A stretch of DNA of 23,748 bases, taken from NCBI GenBank assembly GCA_003024985.2, contig PXIH01S0005912.1, one strand, 5' to 3'. Positions 9,775-18,672 of this stretch are shown here, piece after piece. A program made the translations under genes and the position numbers. Under the pieces are notes generated by a model. The model did no database searches, had not been told where the DNA came from, and worked only from the letters and a program-made list of their open reading frames with translations. Every line of letters starts with the position of its first letter. Position 1 is the stretch's first letter. Source of the DNA: Euperipatoides rowelli. Taxonomy: Eukaryota; Onychophora; Udeonychophora; Euonychophora; Peripatopsidae.

Positions 9775-9900
9775 ACTTTAAGGCTGCTGCCAGGGGGGGC
9801 AAGTGCGTATATGAAGTCGTATGTTCGATCCTATGCAGTCCTGGTGTGGAAAGTAAAGAATTTTCTTTTTATGCTAGTACACTCCGGGTTTTTTTTTATA
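9775..9900 (+). mobile_element. tRNA-derived SINE, copy 2 of the same family as 1462-1605
   Basis: Box B-like tgttcgatcct at 9822-9832 is preceded by a box A-like region near 9788-9805 that has been expanded by a 7-G run. The body after box B (cagtcctggtgtggaaa, then aattttc...tttatgct) aligns with the minus-strand SINE at 1462-1605, including a shared cctggtg-tggaaa core and a final CCGGG before a T-rich end. No target-site duplication was found. This is an old copy. Confidence 0.6.
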
Positions 9901-11344
9901 TATTTCTCACTTATTATTTTTAAACTTGAAATTACGGCAGATATTTGAATAGAAATTCAGACATGGTGTTTCACAAAGTTTTCCCGCCTATGCAATAATT
10001 CTATTGCAACACCGTAGGAGGTAGAAAGCCACGCTTGTTTATACTTGTAGATACTGTTAGAAATACATGTTAATATTTTAAATAAATCTTGTTTCACCTT
10101 CCGGGATGAAACATATTTTAAAAAAAAATAACTCAACACTGAAAATATGTTTAAACTAGTAAAATACTATTTTATTTGTAACATCAAGCATCATGATAGC
10201 GACTCAAAATATAGTTTCCAATATCAATACTACAACGTGCTAAAAACAACAATACAATGCTACTAAATATGCTAAATTTCAGATTTCATATATTTATATA
10301 CTGTATCAGGATCAAAACCGAAAAATTAGTGTCATCCTGCAGATACAGTAACTAAATATAATGTTTTAGACTTATTTATTCTACAACAGCGCCATCTTAG
10401 TTCAAATAGAAGTCAAATTTAATATAAGTTGGAGAGAATTCTAATATATCTCTGAATCACAAATGATAATTTTTAATTTTAACCCTATACGGTAATGATG
10501 TCATTTTATGCATAGATTTAAAAATATATTTCAGAAGTCAAAATTTATTTTCCATGAAAAAAGTGGAATTGGTTTTTCAATTGGAAACCAGATATCCTAA
10601 AATTAAATGTGAAAGTAGGGGGAGGGGGTTAAACTTTTACATTATAACTTTCTAGTCAATAATTTTTAAGGTTCATATTTGATATCATAAAATACCAACA
10701 TAAATATCATAGAATATACTGTAGTTCTTAAATTTACTATGACTACTATAATAAACTTTGTAATAAAAATATTTTTAACCAGGCCTGTCATAATACAATC
10801 ATTCTACATAGAAAATGGGTACAGTAAGTACTCAAAACCAGGGGACCCTTTGAAAAAAAAAAAAAAAAATTTTAATTTTTTTTTAATTTTATTTAGGTGA
10901 TTAACGAAAAATAAAGGTTATCATAAAAGCAGGGCCATCACATTGAAGGGGTGGATGGGTCTGTAGTCCCAGTTCCCCCACTCCCCCCACCCCATGTTTG
11001 AACAAAATACATAAAAAAAACTATATAGTTATGACCAGAATGATAGGATGGGGGACCCATAGGCTCAGTAAAGGTAAACCAGGGAACTATATAGGGATGA
11101 TAAATGGAAACAAAATGAGCCTACAACTAAAAAAATAAAAACAAAAGCTTATAGAATTTAAAAAAGGTTGGCTACGGCTCTGGGGTTAAGGGCCCTTGAT
11201 CATTCTCAGCCATGGGCCAAAGGGCAGCCATGCTGACACTGCTCAAAACGTATGTAAATAAAGACTACATGTCTTGAGATGCAGCACTCCTGCATGCTCA
11301 TACCAGACCACCTCACTCGACACAAACTTTAGTTTTATTTTTTT
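9901..11344. other. AT-rich stretch without recognised gene
   Basis: It contains long homopolymers (for example near 10850-10890). A GC-richer island at about 11165-11330 holds ggctctggggttaaggg and words such as gcagcactcctgcatgctca. The island could be part of an unrecognised element; neither strand gives a long open frame. A CTCF-like word lies at 10387-10397. Confidence 0.45.
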
Positions 11345-11416
11345 TTAACTTAAATCACCTGTAATTAGCCTATATGATAATTAACTTAAATCACCTGTAA
11401 TTAGTCTATATGCTAA
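11345..11416. repeat. Two-copy 36-bp tandem duplication
   Basis: Positions 11345-11380 and 11381-11416 are adjacent copies differing at two bases (both begin ttaacttaaatcacctgtaa). This is a recent local duplication. Confidence 0.9.
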
Positions 11417-11860
11417 CAACATAATTAGAATACTCTGTCATTACAAAAACAACACAAATGTTCTTGTTTTAAATTTTGTATTTAAAATTTGTCATTCCGT
11501 CAAAAAATATTGTTTTGTCAATTGCTTTGAAAAGTATAATCATATTACACCATTACCCTGATTCTGCATCTCTCAAACGCATCTTTAGATTAAATAATAT
11601 CCATAGCATGTTTCTTAGAGAGGAGGGTCTAAAACCAGTGCAATTTTTGAAGTCAGGTAGGTCCTCTCTCTGACATATTTGTATCTCAGCACCTCTGTTG
11701 GCAATCCAAAGAAATCATTAGTTTTATGATAAATTAATCTACATCTACGGTTTTATTCATGGATGGGGAATTTAATCATTGTTATTTTCTTGTTTAATTT
11801 ATTTAAATTCTTCTTTTGTTTATTGCAAGGTCTACTGATGCAGTAAGAATTGTATGTTTA
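11417..11860. other. Spacer before the 20-bp array, nothing recognised
   Basis: A 65-codon plus frame (11476-11673) shows no recognisable domain or splice context. The rest is AT-rich single-copy-like sequence. Confidence 0.4.
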
Positions 11861-13974
11861 AGTACTACACGAGCAGGTAGTACATGAGTCGATGAGGTAG
11901 CACATGTGTCGAGGAGGTAGTACATGAGTTGAGGAGGTAGTACTTGAGACAAGGAGGTATTACGTGAGTTGAGGAGGTAGTACATGAGTCGAGGAGGTAG
12001 TACATGAGTCAAGGAGGTAGTACATGAGTCAAGGAGGTATTACATGAGTCGAGGAGGTAGTACATAAGTTGATGAGATNNNNNNNNNNNNNNNNNNNNNN
12101 NNNNNNNNNNNNNNNNNNNNNNNNNNNNNNNNNNNNNNNNNNNNNNNNNNNNNNNNNNNNNNNNNNNNNNNNNNNNNNNNNNNNNNNNNNNNNNNNNNNN
12201 NNNNNNNNNNNNNNNNNNNNNNNNNNNNGAGGAAGTAGTACATGAATCAAGGAGGTGGTACATGAGACAATGAGGAAGCACATGAGTCGAGGAGGCAATA
12301 CAAGAAACGAGGAGGTAGTACATGAGTCAAGGAGGTAGTACATGAGTCAAGGAGGTAGTATATAAATTGAGGAGGTAGTACATGAGATGAGGAGGTAGTA
12401 CATGAGTCAAGGAGGTAGTACATGAGTCAAGGAGGTAGCACATGAGACAAGGAGGTAGTACATGAGTCAAGGAGGTAGTACATAAGACGAGTAGGTAGTA
12501 TATGAGTCAAGGAGGTAGTACATGAGTCGAGGAGATAATACATGAGACGAGGAGGTAGTACATGAGTCAAGGAGGTAGTACATGAGTCAAGGAAGTAGTA
12601 CATGAGTCAAGATGGTAGTACATGAGTCAATGAGGTAGTATATGAGTTGAGGAGGTAGACATGAGTCAAGGAAGTAGTACATGAGTCGAGGAGGTTGTAC
12701 GTGATTCAAGGAGGTAGTACATGAGATGAGGAGGTAGTACATGAGTCAAGGAAGTAGTACATGAGTCGAGGAGGTAGTACATGAGTTCAGGAGGTAGTAC
12801 ATGAGACGAGGAGGTAGTACATGAGTCAAGGAGGTAGTACATGAGTTGAGGAGGTAATACATGAGATGAGGAGGTATTACATGAGTCAAGGAGGTAGTAC
12901 ATAAGTCAAGGAGGTAGTACATGAGACAAGGAGGTAGTACATAAGTTAAGGGGGTAGTATGTGAGTCGAGGAGGTAGTACAAGACGAGGATGTAGTAAAT
13001 GAGTTAAGGAGGTAGTACATGAGTCAAGGAGGTAGTACATGAGTCAAGGAGGTAGTACATGAGTCAAGGAGGTAGTACAAGAGTTGAGGTAGTACATGAG
13101 TTGAGGAGGTAGTACATGAGTTGAGGTGGAACATGAGATGATGAGGTAGTACATGAGTTGAGGAGGTAGTACATGAATCAAGGATGTGGTACATGAGAAG
13201 ATGAGATATCACATGAGTCAAGGAGGTAGACATGAGTTTAGGAGGTAGTACATGAGATGAGGAGGTAGTATATGAGTTGAGGAGGTAGTACGAGACAAGG
13301 AGATAGTACATGAGTTGAGGAGGTAGTACTTGAGATGAGGATATAGTACATGAGTTAAGGAGGTAGTACATGAGTCAAGGAGGTAGTACATGAGTTGAGG
13401 TAGTACATGAGTCGAGGAGGTGGTACATAAGATGAGGAGGTAGTACATGAGTCAAGGAGGTAGTACATGAGTCGAGGAGGTAGTACATGAATCAAGGATG
13501 TAGTACATGAATCGAGGAGGTAGTACATGAATCAAGGATGTGTTACATGAGAAGATGAGGTATCACATGAGTCGAGGAGGTAGACATGAGTTGAGGGGGT
13601 AGTATATGAGATGAGGAGGTAGTACATGAGTCGAGGAGGTAGTACATGAGTCGAGGAGGTAGTACATGAGTCAAGGAGATAGTACATGAGTCAAGGAGGT
13701 AGTACATGAGACAAGGAGGTAGTTCATGAGTCGAGGAGGTAATACATATGTCAAGGAGGTGGTACATGAGACGATGAGGTAGCACATGAGTCAAGGAGGA
13801 AGTACATGATTCGAGGAGGTAGTACATGAGACGAGGAGGTAGTACAAGAGTCGAGGAGGTAGTACATGAGTCAAGTAGTTAGTACATGAGTCAAGGAAGT
13901 AGTACATGAGTCAATGCAGTAGTATATGAGTGGAGGAGATAGTACAAGAATCGAGGAGGTAGTACATGAATCAA
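11861..13974 (+). repeat. Long minisatellite of a 20-bp unit (gaggaggtagtacatgagtc)
   Basis: Roughly 100 head-to-tail copies span about 2.1 kb, with a 150-base gap inside. Most variation is at the gtc/gttg/gac/gat position between catga and gagg, with a few one- to four-base deletions that shift phase (for example near 12655, 13085 and 13230). Because the unit has no stop in any minus-strand frame, long spurious minus-strand frames of a MYYLLDSCTTSSTHVLPP type appear; they are the repeat, not genes. A higher-order segment recurs: 13171-13240 and 13525-13594 share the same unusual units 354 bases apart. The array begins abruptly near 11861 and ends near 13974 without flanking duplications that I can see. 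Confidence 0.97.
12079..12228. other. Assembly gap (150 N)
   Basis: A run of N lies inside the 20-bp array. The true array may be longer or shorter than it appears. Confidence 1.
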
Positions 13975-14235
13975 ATAGAATTGAAAAAGAATGATGGAAA
14001 GAAGGGAAAAGAAGAGTGAAAATTTTATTTAGACTTGAGTAAGTTTCAAGTGTTATTAATTAATGTATAATAAATGTTATTTGTTGATCGAACTAAGCAT
14101 CACCTTGTACATGGACTGATATACCGTTCATGCTAATCACCGTAAAACACTACCTCAGTTTATATTTATACTAACAGTAGTAATAGTAGTAGCGTAATCA
14201 AGTTTATACTATAAACCCTGAATGCGCTGAATAAC
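13975..14235. other. Spacer, nothing recognised
   Basis: A purine-rich start (gaaaaagaatgatgg) is followed by mixed AT-rich sequence containing an agtagtaatagtagtag microsatellite. Confidence 0.4.
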
Positions 14236-14283
14236 ACATTTAGGCTACTAATGTATTAAACAATACATTAGTAGCTTAAATGT
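14236..14283. repeat. 48-bp hairpin, 22-bp arms
   Basis: Arms 14236-14257 and 14262-14283 are reverse complements at 21 of 22 positions, with a 4-base loop (aaac). The single difference would be a G-U pair in plus-strand RNA. It contains the TAGGCTA word common in this window. The loop and stem are shorter than a typical animal pre-miRNA. Confidence 0.85.
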
Positions 14284-14313
14284 CATTAATGATAATTATT
14301 TTTTACTGAATAT

Positions 14314-14650
14314 AATGCAAAGGCATTGCCCTTCGGGGCTGGCCGTTTGGCCTACATAGCTGACTCCGAATCCGGCGATCCGGGTTCGCGTCAGTGTAAA
14401 AGATTTGAAAAAAAAAAAAAGATTTTATTTAATTTCTAATAGGTTAATTTAAGTTACTGATTAGTGTGGGTTAAAGATTACGAGTAAGGCTAAGTTCTTG
14501 TTAACGCACATTAATTAGAGTAAGCTATTTGAATAGAAGTTAGTTCAAATAGAGTAAATTGAATGTAAATATTGTAAATAGTTTGACTCCCTTAGCCGTT
14601 AGGCGGGGCAAATAAAATAATAATAAAAAAAAAAAAAATGCAAAGGCATT
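14314..14650 (+). mobile_element. tRNA-derived SINE with exact 14-bp target-site duplications
   Basis: The identical 14-mer aatgcaaaggcatt at 14314-14327 and 14637-14650 brackets a body of about 309 bases (14328-14636). The head is tRNA-like: box A-like TGGCCGTTTGG near 14340, then a tRNA-spaced box B GGGTTCGCGTC near 14386. An A-rich interruption at about 14408-14421 separates head from body. The 3' end carries a small hairpin (gccgttaggc) and then an aataaaataataat plus poly-A tail directly against the duplication. This is a textbook LINE-mobilised SINE. The intact duplication suggests it is the youngest insertion that I can recognise in this window. Confidence 0.93.
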
Positions 14651-15664
14651 TTGCCTGAAATGTGAATGACTTTAAAATTAATTTGATATATTGTAGCTTT
14701 CGCAAATTTTTCCAGTATATCTGGATCCTTTAGAAGCCTAAATAACTTTTTTGTGGTTGTTGTTTTGCAAGTTTTATAACTAGAGTCACATTTACTACAA
14801 ATCAAGGGAATGGATTAGGCCTACATGTCTTAAATTGTCTGTAGCCTAAACTCATTATTTCTCTTGTAAACAAATCTGTAAATTTTATTAAATTTTCGTT
14901 ATTATTTATTTTATATTACATACTGTATTTACATCTGCTGTAACAATACAAAGGATATGGAAGATCATGTATTGAGAAAAGTTCTGGATATTTTGAATAA
15001 ATAAATTTAAAGGTTTAACACAAAAAAAGTTGTTTAAAAATGTGTTAACATTAAAATTGCCATAGCAACTAATGAAATTCAAGCCCTACACAGTCTAAGA
15101 TGTTGCCAACTGATGGAATTTTCATAGGATTGTAGTGACCTCTAGTATCTTTGAACCGTATTATTAGTCACTCAATCATCAAAAGTATTCATTGATAGCT
15201 TTTTATTTTACAATAAACTATTATGTTGTTTTCAAAATTTTATTTTAAATTAGCATTTAATCCTATAATAAGTTATACGTAAATAGCCTAATAATAATAA
15301 AATTAATAATAATTTATATTTAAAAACATTACCATTCACCTTATTTACAAGTTAAATTAAGAAAAATATTCATAAGAAAATTTTTATAGATAAATACAAT
15401 ACCATATTATGACTAAGAAAAAAAACAAAGAAATAAAATAATAAAGGCTCCAGTTTAAATTATTAGAACAGAAAGAAAAAAAGAACAATTTGCATTCATG
15501 AGGGATTGCAAAATAAAATACATTGATGAAAGTTTTATATTTTCATGAATAGTAGACTGTAATGGAAAATGAAATAAATATTAGAGATAAGCTCTCTGTG
15601 ATGTTGGGTTTGGGGAAGGCAGCACCCTCTATGGTTAAAAATGAGAAATAAAATTATTGTGATG
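14651..15664. other. AT-rich stretch without recognised gene
   Basis: A minus frame at 14599-14805 covers the SINE tail and is not a gene. Long A-rich stretches lie near 15420-15480. A minus frame at 15535-15829 overlaps the hAT-like terminus and has no domain I recognise. Confidence 0.5.
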
Positions 15665-15850
15665 GTGTACAGCAGGGGTTTCAAACCTGTGCCCACGGGT
15701 ACCATCACCAAGGCATTCATCGACCGATTGTTGTGTGCCCGCCGCTGTTTGACCATGAAATGAAAGCTTTTCTGCATTAACTTGGCGACACCCGGATCCC
15801 ATTGATTTAGATTGTGAGAGGTTAAGCAACCAATTTTAGGAAGTGGTTTT
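15665..15850 (+). mobile_element. hAT-like transposon terminus (left end)
   Basis: Starting at 15673, CAGGGGTTTCAAACCTGTGC followed by ccacgggtacc resembles the terminal repeats of hAT elements (CAGGGGT or CAGTGGT, then C/A-rich, then a cccgcggg-type palindrome). The preceding octamer gtgtacag (15665-15672) fits the nnnTAnnn target duplication preferred by Buster-type hAT elements. I found no matching right end or second octamer, so this is a partial element; its right limit is uncertain and no transposase frame is visible. Confidence 0.5.
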
Positions 15851-15983
15851 CATGTAAATTGATCTCGTTAATTCCAACTTTTATGCCAAGTTAACAAGGA
15901 CGAACTTGAGTGGAGTGCATGCAGACAGCCGAATTGAGTGCTTGAATGAAACTGCCAACAGGTATATTGGGATTATGTCTATC

Positions 15984-16060
15984 CTGTACACCAGGGGTTT
16001 TCAACCTTTTGTAACCTAGAGTACATTCTAAAATACCGGTAGGGTGGTGGGCAACATCTA
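15984..16060 (+). mobile_element. Second hAT-like terminus
   Basis: At 15992, CAGGGGTTTTCAACCTTTTG closely fits hAT ends (CAGNGGTTCTCAACCTTTT). The preceding octamer ctgtacac (15984-15991) again fits nnnTAnnn and is the reverse complement of the octamer before the first terminus. No right end was found. It is in the same orientation as the first, so the two are not the two ends of one element. Confidence 0.5.
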
Positions 16061-16107
16061 TATTTTCCGTAATGATGAAAATATGTGATGTCAAAAACCG
16101 GTAGGGT

Positions 16108-16342
16108 CAGATTCCGTTATTTGCCCACCAATATGGCTGATGGTAGTAAGTTGAAATTATCTAGATCTAATCTCAGGAAATTATTATTTTACCTCTAGAT
16201 TGTCCCAGGATTCAGGGTTACGGTAAGGTTAGGACTGTAAAGAAAATATATTAAAATATGCAAGAAAAAATACTAATTCCACATGCTACTACATGTGTGA
16301 CTCCTAACGTTAATTATGTTGGTGGGCTGATAACGGAATCTG
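16108..16342. mobile_element. Short element with terminal inverted repeats (MITE-like)
   Basis: The termini at 16108-16134 and 16316-16342 are inverted repeats matching at 24 of 27 positions (outer part cagattccgttat). They enclose a body of about 180 bases with no coding capacity. Flanking target duplications are not clear beyond one base, so the superfamily is open. It lies between the hAT-like terminus and the Copia pol fossil. Confidence 0.7.
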
Positions 16343-16379
16343 TATCGCCTGTGTTTAGATAATTCTCTAACTATCTCCA

Positions 16380-18040
16380 AATCTGAATCAATACTCGAAG
16401 AGCAGAATGAAGTTGATAAAACAACAATAATGCAAAATGAAAAAGAAATGAATGAAAATAGACAATCATAGAGACCAAATAAAGATATACCATCAAAAAG
16501 ATTATCCTACTTAGCTAAGAATATTACTGACAAAGAACTTCAAAATTGGAAAGAACTTTTAGATTTGAATCCCAGTGTTAAAGAAAAATGGCTCAAGGCA
16601 GCAACGGATGAAATGAATTATTTCTCCAAAAATCATGTTTGGGACTTAATGAAATTACCTGAAGGCAAATCCACAATCGGCACAAAATGGAGATTCAAAT
16701 ATTAACACTGTGAATTGTAAAGCTAGGCTTGTATCACAGGGTTATGCTCAGGTGGAGGGAATAAACTACTATGACACATATGCGCCAGTAGTGAAGTATA
16801 CAACAATTAGATCACTGCTAACAGTGGCAGCAAGTAAGAAACTCAACATTAAGCATCTAGATGTCAAGACTGCCTTCCTCTATGGAGACCTCCATGAAGA
16901 AATCTATGTTGAACAGCCTGAGGGACAGATTAAAGCTGGAGATGAAAGGCTTAATACAAACTTTATAAAGCTATGTACGGCCTGAAACAAGCAGCGTTTG
17001 AATGAAACGCCCGGTTAAACAATGTTCTACTAGAAAATTGTTATGAGAGAAAATGTAGACTCTTGCCTATATTCCAGGATCATCAATGGGTTGATATCCT
17101 ATATATTAATCTATGTTGATGATTTATTGATATGTAGTAACAGTGACAAGGAGATCAAACATGTGAGTTATGTTTTAGCAACAAAATTTGAAATGAAGAA
17201 TTTGGGAAATATCAGTTATTATTTAGGAATGAATATTCAACTGATGTATGATGGTAGCTACATGGTTACATAGACATCAAAAATAAATCAGATATTGAAA
17301 ATCTTCAATCTTGAAGACAGCAAACCTGCAGAGATCACTATGAACGGTGACTATCAGAGCCACACTGATTGATTGCAAGCATCTACGAGATGGTCACAAG
17401 TATAGACAGGCACTGTGGGGCACTATTACACTTGGCATCGGTGACCAGACCAGATATTTCTGTTGCTGTGGGATTACTTGGAAGAAATGTAAATGCGCCC
17501 AACAACAAAGATTATTTAGCAGTGAAGCAAGTCATGAGATATCTGAAGGGAACATCCGATTTTGGTGTGATCATTAGGCCATCAAACAGCTTATCACTAT
17601 CAGGATATGTGGACTCTGACTGATAGAAAGTCAACATCAGGTTATATTTTCTTCATGGGAAACAATCCTATATCCTGGTGCAGCAGAAAACAATTCTGTA
17701 TTTCACTGTCCTCAACAGAAGCTGAGTATGTGGCAGGAGCATCAGCTTGTCAAGAGCTACTCTGGCTAAATACCTTGATGTCAGACTTTAACCTGGATGA
17801 TCAGACACCTAAATGAGGATAATCAGGGATGTATTAAACTTTCAGAGGGAGTTGGATATCAAGTTAGAACAAAGCACATAGACATTAAGTACCACCTGAT
17901 GAAGATTAACTCAAAGGGAATGATTAAATTAAACTACTGTCCAACTGATTTAATGGTTGCAGACATTCTGACCAAGCCATTGGGCAAGAAAACATTTCTT
18001 TCACTGAGAGACAAATGGACAATTATCCATTGAGTGAGGG
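16380..18040 (+). mobile_element. Ty1/Copia pol fossil (linker, reverse transcriptase, RNase H)
   Basis: Recognisable in order: a basic linker; the pre-RT region (KAATDEMNYFSKNHVW, WDLMKLPEGKSTIGTKW); the RT core (KARLVSQGYAQVEGINYYDT, APVVKYTTIRSLL, LDVKTAFLYGDLHEEIYVEQ, YVDDLLI, SYYLGMNIQ); and RNase H with its C-terminus (RKSTSGYIFFMGNNPISWCS, SLSSTEAEYVAGASACQELL, TKHIDIKYHLMK, VADILTKPLGKKTF). These words are diagnostic of Ty1/Copia. No gag, protease or complete integrase is attached, and no 5' LTR was found. The copy is clearly broken, with at least about five interruptions, and looks old. It ends with a purine-rich tract and a probable LTR start. Confidence 0.93.
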
Positions 18041-18365
18041 TGTTGGAATGTTGACAAACTAGCTATCATAGGATTTGTTCTGTTCAGTTATGCTTTTATC
18101 TGGAGATCTCATTGTGAGATCTCATTCTCAGTGTGATATTTTTGTGTTACTAATTTAGCATGTGTTGTGTATTGCAATGTCTACAATGTACTAGTTTAGT
18201 TTAAAATTAAACATATGACTTATGTCTATAATTTGAAGCCAACGTTGGATTATATGTTCAATTGATAAGTGCTTGATGTAACTATATATTGTTATAAGCT
18301 TAGTTTTAGTTTAATAATTTACAATAGTTAGTAGGCTTTTTCTAATAAATATAGAGGGATAACAA
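18041..18365 (+). mobile_element. Probable 3' LTR of the Copia fossil (right limit uncertain)
   Basis: The pol fossil ends and an eight-base purine-rich tract (agtgaggg, 18033-18040) is followed at 18041 by TGTTGGAATGTTGAC, a common way for Ty1/Copia LTRs to begin. A short inverted repeat (gagatctcattgtgagatctc) lies near 18104-18124. A TG...CA end could fall near 18363, but with no second LTR to compare the right limit is a guess. Confidence 0.5.
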
Positions 18366-18425
18366 TAAACCTAGTTATGATAATATTTAAATTAAGTAGA
18401 CTTCTATTACAAATAAGAACTGGGT

Positions 18426-18472
18426 GTTTTTCGTATTTGATGGCATTTATAATGCAATCAAATATGAAAAAC
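18426..18472. repeat. 47-bp hairpin, 22-bp arms
   Basis: Arms 18426-18447 and 18451-18472 are reverse complements at 20 of 22 positions with a 3-base loop, and a 12-base T run follows. One of the two differences would be a G-U pair in plus-strand RNA. The overlapping minus-strand frames (18328-18591, 18483-18719) show no recognisable domain. Confidence 0.8.
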
Positions 18473-18599
18473 TTTTTTTTTTTTACAAATAAAATAATTT
18501 GTACTTTATTTCTTCGTAATAAACATATAAAGCAATATACAACAATATAAAGGTGAAAAACAAAATATTTGTAATATTTAGAAAATTGCATATAATTAG

Positions 18600-18672
18600 C
18601 TTCTGCCGGTATCGAACCCTAATCGACGGATTACAAATCAAATACATGCGCTTTGCCGCATGATAACCCCGA
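18600..18672 (-). repeat. tRNA-like sequence, probably a SINE head or tRNA pseudogene
   Basis: On the minus strand, a box B GGTTCGATACC lies at 18608-18618 and is preceded by about 50 bases with tRNA-like spacing, including a possible anticodon-loop-like tttgtaa. The acceptor and T stems do not pair well, so it is not a functional tRNA. No SINE tail was found. Confidence 0.4.

Noticed and set aside
12009-13827. Several overlapping minus-strand frames with repeated MYYLLDSCTTS-like sequence
   Set aside because: They are the stop-free 20-bp array read in three frames; one even spans the N gap.
11861-13974. CRISPR array
   Set aside because: Units are contiguous, with no unique spacers, and the context is eukaryotic.
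15535-16094. Minus-strand frames of 64-80 codons
   Set aside because: They overlap hAT-like termini and show no domain or splice context.
1606-18040. A single Copia element split by 14 kb of later insertions
   Set aside because: Both fossils have the same orientation, but they cover different domains and nothing shows common descent. They are treated as separate fossils.
18600-18672. Functional tRNA gene
   Set aside because: Box B is good, but the acceptor and T stems do not pair. Kept only as a tRNA-like or SINE relic.
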